DNA of 64,000 nt from Micromussa lordhowensis (lineage: Eukaryota; Cnidaria; Anthozoa; Scleractinia; Lobophylliidae), in contig OZ026600.1 of the NCBI GenBank assembly GCA_964020085.1, positions 34,457,705-34,521,704 on the forward strand. Direction: 5' to 3'. How positions within the stretch are numbered: the stretch's first letter is position 1; each line of letters starts with the position of its first letter. Shown here one piece after another: positions 28,601-37,879 of the stretch. A program made the translations under genes and the position numbers. The notes below the pieces were generated by a model. It made no database searches. It had not been told where the DNA came from and saw only the letters and a list, made by a program, of their open reading frames with translations.

Positions 28601-31590
28601 TCCTTTTATGTGAGATAAATCGTTATAATCTCCTTAATTACGCCTGATAGGCATTTGCTGAAAGTATCGTTAAACCACAAAGAGAGATTTTAAATCTTAT
28701 CCTCGACGATTGTTGATAGAACCACGCACTGCAGTGAGTAGTACAAGTGGTCGTGTATTCGACAAGAATGATAAGCACTGCGTAATTAGCAGAGTGCACG
28801 TGAACAGCTCGTGTGAAATTTCCAGTTTCATAGCGGTCCACGTGATCAGGTCGTGCAAACCGAAGTCGTAGTCCAATATGCGAGTTTCCTTCCCGCATTT
28901 TATTAGAGACGGAATAATTTCCGAGTGTATAATAATATTTTATACGGTATAGCGGGGATTTGCGTCCACGGTAATTGTAGGGGGAAGGGGGAAGTGTAGT
29001 TATCAGGTTGTTTGTTATTCGCGGGAGAAATTAAAAGTCAAAACTACGAAGAAACCAATCAGAGTACAGGAATCTCCGTAGAACTAAGTCAGCTGTTTGG
29101 AATGTTTCGACTCCAATCTCAAAATGTCGTGGGTGTTGGGCGGCACCTTAACAAGCCTCTCCCATCCTGTTTGTCTTGTAGAGTAAACAGTATTTTAAGA
29201 ACTATATAAAGTAGGTGTTGTTCTTTTGTTTAGAACCTGCAAAATTGAAAATATTTTCTGTGCGGATTTCGAGATCGCCGTAATTTGTGGTACTATGTAG
29301 TTACAATTGTTGAATTGAACCAACATCGTATGCTATCGGGTCAATCGGCACGCGACAAAGTCCACGTGTCTGAGAATTGTAATATAGTATATCATGACCA
29401 GGGTTTATCAGGCGAATTTATTTGTGCGGTACTGTCTCAGGCCAACTCTACACCACGCCAGAGAAATTTGAAAATAGGGGTTTCACTTTGAAAATGCATC
29501 AAATGTTTTCCGTCCACACTACGCCGGTGGAATTTCAAAACGCAACAATCACCGGTCATTTTGGATTTCTGTTTTAAGGGAAACTCAGGCTGGGAAATCA
29601 CATGATTATCGTGAGGTCATCGTTTTTAAAAAGCTCCGTTTTTAAAATGTTTTCTGTCCACACTAAAACGAAAAGCAGGCGTTTTCAAATTCCTTCGGTT
29701 TGAAGAGCATTTCGAAAAGCTCCGTTTTCGTGACGGATTAGTGTGGACGGTAGGCCTAACCGGAGAAATAAAGCTGAGTTTTTACATTCCTCTAGCGTAG
29801 TGCAAACGGACCCTTGATCAGGGTAAATCACGCGAATTGTATTTGTGCTGTACTGTTTTAGCCAGTGGCGGATCTAGGGGAGGGGCCCGGGGGGCCCGGG
29901 CCCCCCTTATTTTGGGTAACAAAAGAAGAAATGACCTTAGCTCAAGGTCTGGATCCGCCACTGTTAGCCTAACCTCTAACTGTGAAATTATAATAGAGGG
30001 AGCTTGTTCTAAACCTTTACGATCGAGAAAACGCTTAAGAATTGTATAAACAAGAATGAAACCTCTATAAAACCCTAGTGTGTGGCCATTAAAAAAACAG
30101 CTAATGAACACTTCTGGAATTTGTTGATTGTCATGTTTCAGTATTTTAGCAAAATGAAATCCAAGCTTTTGTATTACGCGAGACAATTTTTAATGACCAT
30201 ATTTAACACATAAAATTATCTAAAAATCGTCTAGGTTAACTGGCCGTTGTTGTAAAAATGTTCAGTTTAAGGTTGCTTTTTGTAAATGTTTAAGTCGCCC
30301 TTTCAATATTGTCTTCAGGACTCATATCTTGTAACATACCTTTAGCAAAATGAATATTTCTCGCGCGTTCAATCCTTGTATTGTTTTTGTTTTGTTTTTT
30401 TCATTTCAGGCTTACTTGTACGACATTCGGGGAAACACATTTTGTCATCGTCTAACTGGGCATACGGACGTAGTGTCAGGCGTTGCCTTTCATCCGGCTC
30501 AGCCCCAGGTAGTAAGGGTGTTCTGTAGGAATAACACTCGTCATATCACCATGACAACTCGCTCAGTGATCAGCCTGTATCACATTAGTTGCTGAAAGTA
30601 CGATTGGCCCGAATTTTAGCCTCGACCAGCTCCCCTGACATAGATTGGATGAGCACAGGCCACAATTTTAATTGAAAAGATAAATTTTATTGACAGCTGT
30701 AATTTACACCCTCGTTCATCAAATACAACCGGACATGTACATCTCTAGCAAATTCTCCAACCAAGAATGCAACCGTTCATCTTCGCCCTGAGAACTTAGT
30801 ATTTTCCTACCGCGGGGTATATCTGATTCAGTTTGAAATATAACTGAAATGGTGGCCGCGTACGCGTGAAGTGGCGGCCTTTGAGTGCGAGTTAACATGA
30901 ACGTTAATTCTCTTGGAAAAACGATATATTTTTAAATAAAATAGAACACAAAGTATTCACCAGGGACAATGCTGATCCGCAAAAAATCCTTAAATGATCA
31001 GCTGACCGTCAGCTGTAATTTACACCCTCGTTCATCAAATACAACCGGACATGTACATCTCTAGCAAATTCTCCAACCATGAATGCAACCAGGGCACCCT
31101 GATGCAACCGTTCATCTTCGCTCTGAGAACTTAGTGTTTTCCTACTCGGTATATCTGATTCAGTTTGAACTGATATAACTGAAATGAGTGCGACTCAACA
31201 TGAACGTTAATTCTCTTGGAAAAATGATATATTTTTGAATAAAATAGAACACAAAGTATTCACCAGGGACAATGCTGATCCACAAAAATACCCTTAAATG
31301 ATCAAGGGCCGCAGGCGGCAGGAATTAACTGTCTTTGAGAAATCACCAGCCAAAGCACTGAGTTGATAATTTATGAGCCATAATAAGTGCCTTGTGTGCA
31401 TCTCACCTACATATCAATCAGTTTTTTTGTTCTTTTTCCGTATAAAGTTCTGATTTCTTCCACGCCGTAAAACAACACCGCGAAGGTACCCCGGCTTTTT
31501 AATCCGAGTGTTTGACTTTTTTCCTAGCTTGTTACCGCCTCGCTGGACGGCAGGCTACGGTTTTATTCTGATCAAGTCAAGCAACTTTGA
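10677..31590 (+). CDS. WDR27: WDR27, WD-repeat protein 27 (23 coding exons, 911 aa)
   Basis: Exons: 10677-10817, 12128-12269, 13077-13204, 13415-13528, 14451-14502, 15271-15341, 16056-16372, 18024-18127, 18798-18889, 19054-19149, 19497-19615, 19719-19810, 21059-21140, 21620-21712, 22357-22463, 23106-23195, 23592-23767, 24348-24484, 25908-26005, 26095-26216, 26998-27198, 30410-30508, 31528-31590. The sum is 2,736 nt and every junction keeps phase. Two WD40 halves (residues about 20-360 and 575-905) are joined by a basic, Ser-rich linker. Diagnostic WDR27 matches include FHSKVKSSGYT, VGDGIKLWDLRTNRC and HRLTGHTDVVSGVAFHPAQPQ. It is a scaffold protein of poorly known role. The start ATG has A at -3 and G at +4. 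The exon 11 donor (AAA|GTATGG) is weak, and intron 13 is GC-AG. The foldback element ends 15 bp upstream of the ATG. Confidence 0.93.
11290..11743. mobile_element. Pogo/Tigger-type MITE in WDR27 intron 1
   Basis: Left end TACCGTGGAACCCTG and right end GGGGTTCCACTGTA are inverted, matching the CAGTGGAACC ends of pogo/Tigger elements with TA target. The interior has the usual paired motifs (GGTCACCTCGTTATTATGGC, CGGCCACTCGGTTAATACGG). No transposase. Confidence 0.7.
11758..11935 (+). repeat. tRNA-derived SINE
   Basis: An A-box-like TGGCATAATGGTTGG (11770-11784) and a B-box-like GTGTTCAAACCC are followed by GGGTCATTGTGTTTTGTTCT, the body seen behind tRNA-like heads in coral SINEs. The cloverleaf is not complete, so it is not a functional tRNA gene. 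Confidence 0.6.
12375..12606 (-). repeat. tRNA-derived SINE in WDR27 intron 2
   Basis: On the minus strand, A box GTGGTCAGTGCG (12574-12585) and B box GGTTCAAGTCCC (12537-12548) lie in a tRNA-like head. It is followed by a body with AAATAGCCAACTGG and GAATTATTTGTTTC and ends in a T-rich tail near 12325-12365. It would be transcribed antisense to WDR27. Confidence 0.7.
12627..13032. mobile_element. MITE, ATTAAGACG-type ends, copy 1 (WDR27 intron 2)
   Basis: Left end GATTAAGACGAAATCCGATAG with an inner GTGGACAAAAATC; right end is the inverse, GGCGGATTCCGTCTTAATT. Inverted copy 2 lies at 18372-18784 in intron 8 of the same gene and shares both ends and interior blocks such as CAAACTTCTG/CAGAAGTTTG. 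Confidence 0.75.
14131..14182. repeat. Hairpin inside a repeat in WDR27 intron 4
   Basis: TTGCGCCCCGAAACACG and CGTGTTTCGGAGCGCAA are inverted around a 13-bp loop. The wider block (about 13940-14260) has weak outer inversion (GTTTCGAGACACC against GATGTCTCGAAAAGC), suggesting a decayed MITE. Confidence 0.5.
15570..15936. mobile_element. MITE with AAAATGCAGACTGCAGACC repeats
   Basis: The left side has tandem TAAAATGCAGACTGCAGAC motifs. The right side has the inverse (GTCTGGAGTCTGCATTTTAC and variants). The centre holds three imperfect copies of TAGCCTGAATATCACT. It lies in WDR27 intron 6. Confidence 0.65.
16848..17093. mobile_element. MITE in WDR27 intron 7
   Basis: GGACTGCTGGTAGTCTGTTT with AACATGGCAGGGATT on the left is mirrored by AATCCCTGCCATG and AACAGACTGCCAGCAGTCT on the right (17039-17092). 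No coding potential. Confidence 0.6.
17151..17186. repeat. Short perfect hairpin
   Basis: TTTAGCGGGCCGTA and TGTACGGCCCGCTAAA around a 6-bp loop. It shares TGTACGGCCC with the outer arms of the hairpin element just downstream (17444-17612), so the two may belong to one larger repeat. Confidence 0.6.
17444..17612. mobile_element. Palindromic MITE in WDR27 intron 7
   Basis: The arms pair ATCTTACTAACCTCG with CGGTTAGTAAGAGGT, CGTACTGTAAGTTACGGA with TCCGTAACTTACAGTACG, and AATTTATGGCCC with GGGCCATAAAT, closing on a CGCACGCTTCGCGT centre. Confidence 0.75.
18231..18282. mobile_element. Minimal 52-bp hairpin element with 8-bp duplication
   Basis: Starts TACCCTGCGAGCAGAGTCTC and ends with the complement GAGACTCTGCTCGCAGGGTA (one extra base in an arm). 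It is flanked by ACAGATAG on both sides (18223-18230, 18283-18290). It shares the outer ends of the 89-bp hairpin at 5337-5425, so it is a size variant of the same family. Confidence 0.85.
18372..18784. mobile_element. MITE, ATTAAGACG-type ends, copy 2 (WDR27 intron 8)
   Basis: Inverted relative to copy 1 at 12627-13032. The ends AAGGAATCCACCAGAAGTTC and ATCGGATTTCGTCTAAATT and several inner blocks match. The open stretches inside it are shadows of the repeat. Confidence 0.7.
20249..20274 (-). ncRNA. Hammerhead-ribozyme-like core (degenerate)
   Basis: The minus strand reads TTGACGA, then AGGGCTGAAGCTC (a GGGC/GCTC stem), then GAAACG. This resembles the CUGANGA-stem II-GAAA core of hammerhead ribozymes found in Penelope-like elements, but the first C is T. 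It lies in WDR27 intron 12 within retroelement-like sequence. Confidence 0.35.
21910..22060 (+). ncRNA. Hammerhead-like core in a Penelope-type UTR remnant
   Basis: CCGACGA, AGGGCTAACGCTC, GAAACG (21917-21942) has the hammerhead core layout with C in place of the second-position U. The sequence after it (TTACGGTGGCCAATTCACAT, then AACTCAGTTGATAAAACC) is the repeat tail I associate with Penelope-like elements in anthozoans. It lies in WDR27 intron 14. Confidence 0.4.
22508..22831. mobile_element. MITE in WDR27 intron 15
   Basis: TAAACTGCCGGCTATTATCC on the left and GGTCTAATGAGCGGCAGTTTA on the right are inverted ends. The interior has paired GGGGGTTTATAACC and GGGGGGTCTTTTAACC blocks. Confidence 0.7.
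23362..23401. repeat. (GATT)n microsatellite
   Basis: About ten tetranucleotide units with two ATTA interruptions, in WDR27 intron 16. Confidence 0.9.
23978..24095. repeat. 31-bp minisatellite
   Basis: Three to four copies of a unit beginning CGCGCTTTCCACCCAGTTCC and ending ATGTTTTCC, with the last copy expanded by ACACAATTGCAG. In WDR27 intron 17. Confidence 0.8.
25170..25578. mobile_element. TTAA-target MITE, complete copy
   Basis: Left end GGCGGGGGTAAACATGAA and right end TTCACGTCTACCCCCGCC are inverted, each bordered by TTAA (25166-25169 and 25579-25582). A second, left-truncated copy about 2 kb away (27233-27613) is nearly identical over most of its length. Confidence 0.85.
26768..26865. 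mobile_element. Short G/C-tract inverted repeat
   Basis: TTATTTTTTGAGCGGGGGGGG on the left and a C10 tract followed by TAAAAAATAA on the right form inverted ends around about 50 bp, in WDR27 intron 20. Confidence 0.55.
27233..27613. mobile_element. TTAA-target MITE, left-truncated copy
   Basis: Matches 25198-25578 closely, starting at GGCGTGAAATTTGAAGTG. The first 28 bp of the complete copy are missing. It ends TACCCCCGCC followed by TTAA. Confidence 0.8.
28047..28083. repeat. Short palindrome
   Basis: ATCGTCAGGAGCCCAT and ATGGGCTCCTGATATCG form a small hairpin in WDR27 intron 21. The surrounding 2 kb (27620-29480) shows no recognisable gene or clear repeat. Confidence 0.5.
29480..29760. 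repeat. Dispersed repeat with GTCCACACTA motifs
   Basis: TCCGTCCACACTACGCC, CTGTCCACACTAAAACG and TTAGTGTGGACGG recur in both orientations with AAAAGCTCCGTTTTCG blocks, giving an imperfect inverted repeat in WDR27 intron 21. Confidence 0.55.
29872..29963. mobile_element. 92-bp CAGTGGCGGATC MITE
   Basis: Ends CAGTGGCGGATCTAGG and CTGGATCCGCCACTG are inverted, with TTAGC on each side as a probable target duplication. The interior is GC-rich (GGGGGGCCCGGGCCCCCC), itself a palindrome. Confidence 0.75.
30694..31303. repeat. Tandem duplication, about 316-bp unit, in the last WDR27 intron
   Basis: Two copies (30694-31009 and 31010-31303) start CAGCTGTAATTTACACCC and share most of their length. The first copy has an extra GGTGGCCGCGTACGCGTGAA block; the second has an extra CAGGGCACCCTGATG. 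It does not touch an exon. Confidence 0.85.
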
Positions 31591-31711
31591 GGTACGTTTT
31601 ACCTAAAATATGTTCTTGTCAAGTGTTTCACGACCTTCCTTACAAACCAATACCTTTGACGAAAAGTGAAATAAATAAAATCCCCTTCGCAGTAGAAGCC
31701 GGACTGAAATC

Positions 31712-32027
31712 TGCTACAGGAGTCAAATAAACGCCGGATCTACCAGTTACAGTTTGGAATGAACACCGGGGAAGTTAAATCAAGGAAATACAGTGTTTCA
31801 TCTGTAGCTCCGCGGGCAACAATTCCACTGTACTCATTCAGTTTGAGTATACCTAAGCTTACCTGCCACGCTACCGGAAGAATGCACTTGTCAAAACTTT
31901 TTTTAAAAAATTCAACACGGCTGGATAGTTTCATCTACGTTGCTATGTATCGTTTATGTAACATGTTTATGTTTAAAGTATTCACAGAAGCTTGTGAAGG
32001 CCCGGCGTTTATTCGGTGCCCTGCGTG
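31712..32027. mobile_element. MITE downstream of WDR27
   Basis: AGTCAAATAAACGCCGG at the left and CCGGCGTTTATTCGGTGCCC at the right are inverted ends, 120 bp beyond the WDR27 stop. It probably lies in or just after the 3' UTR (an AATAAA is near 31672). Confidence 0.6.
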
Positions 32028-33697
32028 AAATTCGAAAAAATACGGTACTTTTTATGAGATGAGTGACGAGATGTTTTCTCCTGATGTTAGAAGAATTAAC
32101 TCATCCAAGTTGAATAATCTCTTTTCTTTTCTTAAAGGTTTTGTGAGTTCTTGTCAGTTTCCCTGAATAAATTATAGATACTTAAAGCAGGGCGCTATAG
32201 TAAAAACAACTTTGCAGGTTGAAAGCATGCCGTTTATAACGATTTATTTACTCCACTTAATTTAGCAAACAAGAGATCTCCTCACATTTCAGTTTGCAAT
32301 TGCTTTCCTTGTGGAATTGTTACTGAAAAAGAACTTATTCGAGGTAAACGATGTTTGTTTCTTTTTTTCTTGCTGTCCAAACAAAGTTACGTGCGAAACC
32401 TCACTTCAATTGAGCGGCAAAGCTTTGATTCAAAGTGTGGTCACGTCCGTATTTTTTCTTCTCCCACTCTGATTTTTCGAAGTCCAAACGAGTAGATGAG
32501 CGAAAGGTGAGTGTAAGTCGCATAGCATGACACAATAGCTCTTTTGATTTGTTTTAAAACCGGCTGCGATAACCCACCGATCAAAATAACGGAAGGTGGG
32601 TCGGGGAAGGTCTGAACTTCCTTCGACCCACTCAGTTTAAACACCCTCCGTAGTTGTTTGTAAAATACTTGTTTTTTTGAGGAACTACCTGTTACAATCC
32701 TCTTAAATGCTCATGTTTGGCCTATATTCGGCATCTTGACGACGTTTCTAGCATGTTACTCGAACTATTTTTCGTCTTCAAAAGCGAAAGAAAATGGTTG
32801 TGATTTTATGGTGAACGTGAGAAGTAATGCATTCAATTTCCGGTTGCAGGTGCCCGTTTCTTTTTTCTCGCTTTCTTTTTACTGTCTGAGTAACACTAAA
32901 TACGCTGTCGACAGCAACAAAGGTTTTAAACTCGTCAGAAACCAATAATTTACCTGCATTTCCAGAAGTAAGCCTAGTTTTTTGTAAATGTCCATTCCGA
33001 AAAGCGGAAGTGTCACTGACATGACAGGAAGTTAGTGCGGTTGTTTACATTACATTCCTCCAGCTTCCTCCAAATATGGAACAGTTGTCAATGCGACCTG
33101 TCATTCTTGTCCAAATAAGGGATGAGTGACGTCAACCGTTTCGATGGTTGAACTTGGGAAGCAAGAAAAAAGGAAGGACAATATTCGCCGGTTTGTGATT
33201 CCTTAACAGGAGCCGTTTTATCTTCTCTTTTTTGTTTGTGGAAGACAGCTCTTAAGCCGATTCAAAAATTTCCCGCAAACTTTGAACGTTACGTGACAGT
33301 TTGGTTAGCAGTATCTGCAAATACGGATTGATATCTCTGCGAATTCCGGGCTGACAGTCGGTGAGTTGTAAGTGATTAGACCACTACTTCACCTACCTGC
33401 TAAGTTTTGACAATGTTACCACCTCGCGCTTAGCCGATAGAGATTTTTCAAGGTTTCCTGGAAGACGTTGATTGAGCAAACGATTGCGCTAAAGAAATGT
33501 GCTGTCATTGCGTAAGACTAGCGGTTCTGAATTTCGCTACTGTGATTTTGTAATCAATTTTCTGCAAGATCGGCGCGTTTTTGTCCGATTTACAGTCCCC
33601 TACAGTATTGAAACCTTTCTAAAATGTCAAACTATACAATAGCTAGCTCAGCCCCTGATAATTAATGCTCGCTTTAATCTCTCACCTTTTCTTGTAG
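32028..33697 (+). promoter_or_regulatory. Upstream and 5' UTR region of the SERTA gene
   Basis: No coding region is visible. A strong donor (CAGTCG|GTGAGT, 33361) and an acceptor (TTTTCTTGTAG, ending 33697) predict a noncoding first exon ending at 33360, with an intron of about 337 bp before the single coding exon. TSS not determined. Confidence 0.45.
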
Positions 33698-33698
33698 G

Positions 33699-34538
33699 AT
33701 GATAACAGAACGAGCTCACGGAGTTAAACGAAAGCTACCTGAAGTTGATGGCGATGGAGAGTTTCACGGCCGTTGTCTTCAACGACAAACAGTGTTCAAT
33801 ATTTCTATCTGCAAACTGCAGAAAAGCTTCACTAGGCCGGAGCCTGTCCTCTTCAGGACCGTGTTGATCTCTAATACGCTTCGTCTCATTGAAGAAGATA
33901 TCAGAGAAGAGCGAAGGACTTTGGAGACCACGGTTTTGAGCGAACCTAGCGACGGAAAAACATTCGATAGAGCAGTGAACAGAGCTGAGCCAGTAACTCT
34001 CTCTGGCCACAATATCGGCACGCGATCACGCGAAACTTCAAAAAGTTCTCTAACTTTTGAACAAGAGCTGAATATTCTGGGTGATAAAATGATAAAAGAA
34101 CTTGAACTCGACATAGAGAAGACTAACTTAAACGAAGTGCGCGCCAAAGGGAAATTAGAGGCACTAGTTCAGAACCCCCCGCGCTCCGCCGATTCGAACA
34201 ACAATACTTCGAGCTTCGAAGAACGCCACGATCGAACTGAACGAACGATCACGGATGACGTGATCCGAGAATTCACATGTGGAAGTCTTCTGGGTCTGGA
34301 ATTAACCGAAGAACTCGAGTTTAAAGACGTTGATGTTTCGCTCTACGACTTTGACGTTCCGAACGGGTCGTTTCCGATCGATTTTGATGAATTTTGCAGT
34401 GCTTGGAACCTTGGATCAACTAGTGTTGCTGCACGAAGTTTGCCTTCGAGATGTAGCGACAGCGTAAAACTTGAACGAGCGAGCGAACACACTTACGATG
34501 AACTTGACCAAGTAATGCAAATTTTAGTTGGATCTTAG
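33699..34538 (+). CDS. SERTA-domain transcriptional coregulator (SERTAD-like), 279 aa
   Basis: A single coding exon. The SERTA domain covers about residues 28-70 (RQTVFNISICKLQKS, then VLFRTVLISNTLRLIEEDI). KRKL near residue 10 corresponds to the cyclin-binding motif ahead of SERTA in vertebrate SERTADs. The C-terminus has an acidic patch (EELEFKDVDVSLYDFDV) and ends ELDQVMQILVGS, as in SERTAD2. Members bind PHD-bromodomain and E2F/DP factors in the nucleus and modulate cell-cycle transcription. The ATG at 33699 lies two bases after a good acceptor, so the start is well supported. Which vertebrate paralogue it matches cannot be told. It is convergent with the second SERTA gene at 49170-50142. 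Confidence 0.9.
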   Translation: MITERAHGVKRKLPEVDGDGEFHGRCLQRQTVFNISICKLQKSFTRPEPVLFRTVLISNTLRLIEEDIREERRTLETTVLSEPSDGKTFDRAVNRAEPVTLSGHNIGTRSRETSKSSLTFEQELNILGDKMIKELELDIEKTNLNEVRAKGKLEALVQNPPRSADSNNNTSSFEERHDRTERTITDDVIREFTCGSLLGLELTEELEFKDVDVSLYDFDVPNGSFPIDFDEFCSAWNLGSTSVAARSLPSRCSDSVKLERASEHTYDELDQVMQILVGS

Positions 34539-36108
34539 CTAAAGTGTTATCTCGTCATGAATTTCAAAGTGAAAAAAGAGCTTTAGAACGTTGTTTATTT
34601 CTGCAGTACGTCTTAGATCCAAAGGATTCACAGCAGAGGTTATAGTCTATTTAGGAAGACAAGTTAGAAATAATATTAAGTTCAGCTTGTGGGCTTTAGT
34701 CTATTTATATTCGGTTTTGCCGATAGAATCCACAACTTTTTTATATGCAATACGAAATAAATATTTTATGTGAATTTGGAGATGTATTTGAAGTTGTGAC
34801 AGAGTATTTTTGCAGCATATTTGTAGGTAATTTATACTGTATTGTAATATCTATATGTATAATACGGCAAGCTTTGTAAGTTTACCATGCTTTTAAAATG
34901 CAGTTTGCAGTGAAATAATAACGTTATCCAAATAGGAAATTATTGAGTCAACCCACTCGAGAATATTTTATAAAGAAGTCGAATTGATTGATTTATGGAG
35001 CTAGAAAATTCGCCTGTGTATCTAGCTGTGAAGAATTAGGCTTTTTTTCAGTTCCTTTTTCAGTGCAATGTTTTCTTCATTTAGGAATACTATGCAGAGC
35101 GACTGCCATGCAAATGGCTGGAAATGATTATGAATTAGCTTAGTTTGTGATTTAACAACTCTTTATGTATTGTAATAAATGACAAGTGGGCTAATAAATT
35201 ATACTTTTGAAAATTTAATAACTTTGTGGAGTGATAACTTAACTCAAGGTACATATTTGCAGCTATAGTTTTTCTCTTTTTTTGTTGTTTATTTTTTCTT
35301 TACAAGCGTAAAATATGCTAATCAAAATATATTCAATTCAAGAAAAGATGGCCAACCCTTACCCCCCCCCCCCCACCCCAGGGATGTCCAGTATCCCAAA
35401 TTACCCTGAAATATGCATGAAATGTGCTGTTTCAGGAAATATCTGCCAGCCCACAGAACATTTTTTGTGTGAACCCCTAAGCCTTTTGGAAATCATTCAC
35501 TCCTTAAAATTACTGAGACCCCCCAATCCCTCAGAATTTTCAATAACCTTCCAGATCCAAGTGGCATATGGATAATTTTTTTCCGTCACAAAATCCTGCA
35601 GCACCAACTGCTTTGCATTACTATGAGATGATTGAAATTAACAGAATAGTAGGTAGAGAACAAGCTTGCTGTGTAGAAATATATATTAATGTCTTTAATC
35701 TTCATTTTGAATCAAAGTCTCCAAAGGGAAACATAGACAATGGATGACAAACTGCTAAGAGAATCTTTATACTAGTTTGAGACTCTCACTGGTCTGGTCC
35801 TTTGTAGGATACTTTGCCTGACCCTGTAACAGTACAGTTGCCATGACAACTTACTAGGAGAGGGCACGAGAGGAGATGCAAAATCCTACATTGTGGGAAC
35901 AGCTTTCTTTCCCTGCCGCATAGACTACAATTACTGAGAACCATAAGGGGTAAACCAGTTTTGCCCAAGACATTACATTTTACATTTTTTTCATTTCGGT
36001 AAAAAAATAGTAATAAAGAAACGAAGAGAAGACACTACGGATTAGTACAAGAATGTACACAGAATGCATACTTAAACAACTAGACTACTTGGCGTTGTTT
36101 TCTATGAG
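34539..36108. other. 3' UTR and intergenic region after the SERTA gene
   Basis: AT-rich with several AATAAA sites (for example near 34755 and 35175). A C-tract lies at about 35363-35380 in a block that resembles dispersed repeats. No gene was recognised here. Confidence 0.5.
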
Positions 36109-36297
36109 CCATACACCTTATTCCAAAATGGCCGCTATTTTAGTGGTCTTTTGTTTTCCTTCAAATTAGCCCTTGTTGCCTCGTTCTTAAACTCGAAATA
36201 CAAAAGAATATTTTCTCTTGAACGAGGCAACAAGGGCTAATTTGCAAGCAAACAAAAGAACACTAAAATGGCAGCCATTTTGGAATAAGGTGTATGG
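36109..36297. mobile_element. MITE with about 80-bp inverted ends
   Basis: CCATACACCTTATTCCAAAA to GAGGCAACAAGGG-type arms (36109-36191 and 36219-36297) are inverted with few mismatches around a 27-bp loop containing CTCGAAATACAAAAG. Confidence 0.85.
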
Positions 36298-36761
36298 TAA
36301 ACCCATCCAAAGGATTTGTAATCTCAAATCCTCCTTGCCAATAGATGGATTTGTGAAATAATTTCCTGTTCACTTTGTAAATAGCCAACTAGTCAAATGC
36401 CAACCAACTTGGATTTTTAACAAGTTCTCATTTGTATTTACAAATCATTTCTTGGCTTATAAAGGACAGCACAGTGCTAAATACCATGACATAAATTGAG
36501 AGATTTACCTGTTTTATTTGCTTGTCACCGACTATCAAAATTTGCTTTTACTATAAATTAGCGCTCTATCCTAAATGCCATTTTCTTATTGGCTATGCTG
36601 CTCACTATCTATTCTGTCATAGATAAAGAGTAGTCTAGCAGTGTGGGGTTTTCAACAAAATGGCTGCCGCTTCTTTGTATTTTCAGTGTCTGTGATGAGG
36701 ATTTTTAAGTAGTTATTTTACTGGTCAAGTTTTGAACTGAAGATATAGATTCAGCAAAGTC

Positions 36762-37380
36762 TAAAAGCGGAGCTCCTGATTGCAATAATTAACCATAAAG
36801 GAAAGAGAGCATTTATTTTTCTTGGATCAGAAAAATAAGAAATGATCAATTGTGAGTACTATCTAATTGTTCTGTGTGTAGTTTCACCATCTTTTCAGTT
36901 TAATTTTAACAAACTATACCCAATAAGCCTAGCCAAGATTGTAGAAATTACGTACGCAGTATCAGGGACTTTACAAAACACGATTGGGCTAGGAATATGT
37001 CATAAGAAAATTGAACGCGCCAGGGATTAATTTGCGGAAAAACCAGTATTGGTCAGCAGTCAACCTAAAAAAAACTTCTATGAACTCATTACCTGAGCCT
37101 GCGATGTGGTCATGTGATAATGGTCATTAGATACCTTGTTTTGACAGTTGTCAATTAACCATAACATAGACGTCTTATATCAGACATGTAGCTATGGTAA
37201 TGGTGCTACTCTCTTATTTTTCAAAGTATTGGGCTTGGTGTACGGACGTATGTACGGAGGACAGTCACATGACAAACAAAATTTTTGAGATCAATGGGTT
37301 ACCAACTTTTCTAAAGCATGGGGCGCCACTCGCGCACCTTCAGTGCACAGGATGAATGTGTGCAGGAGCTCTGCTATAAG
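36762..37380. mobile_element. AGAGCTC-type repeat element
   Basis: Left AAAAGCGGAGCTCCTG and right CAGGAGCTCTGCTATAAG are inverted ends. The interior shows no coding domain. The same end motifs bound the short element at 755-910. Confidence 0.6.
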
Positions 37381-37725
37381 CTACTTGGGCTGTGTCCTTG
37401 TCCAGTAACAAAAAATACAAGATCACTGTTTCGGATAAGAACAGTGGAACACTCCAGCAGTTTAAATTGAATCTTTTGTTGAGTCCATATATTTTCGTCA
37501 GTTTTTACTTACAAAGGTATGTAAGAAGTGTGTAATAGAAATCTTTAAAATAATTAATTATTCACTATAACAATTAGGCCATTAGAGTTTGAAACATCTT
37601 CAAAAATTAATTAATTTGTATGCAAATAATTTGTTCTAAGTTATGAATATTTTAGAGGCTTTTTTTGGTTAATTGCATTATAATATCACATATTTAACTA
37701 TAAAAAAATGATATTAACAATAGCC

Positions 37726-37876
37726 TCAGAGCAGTTTTCACTGAGTGTCAAAAGTAATTTGTATATCCTGTGCTTTAAATACACTGAAAAAGTGATTGGT
37801 TTAATAAAAGTGATTAGCCAGAGGAATTACTTTGGTTTGGTTTACAACACTCAAATGAAAATTGCTCTGTTGACAA
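37726..37876. mobile_element. MITE, GAGCG-type, second copy
   Basis: CAGAGCAGTTTTCACTGAGTG at the left and CAAATGAAAATTGCTCTG at the right are inverted ends and match the family at 8153-8428. It is shorter and more diverged. Confidence 0.7.
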
Positions 37877-37879
37877 CAC

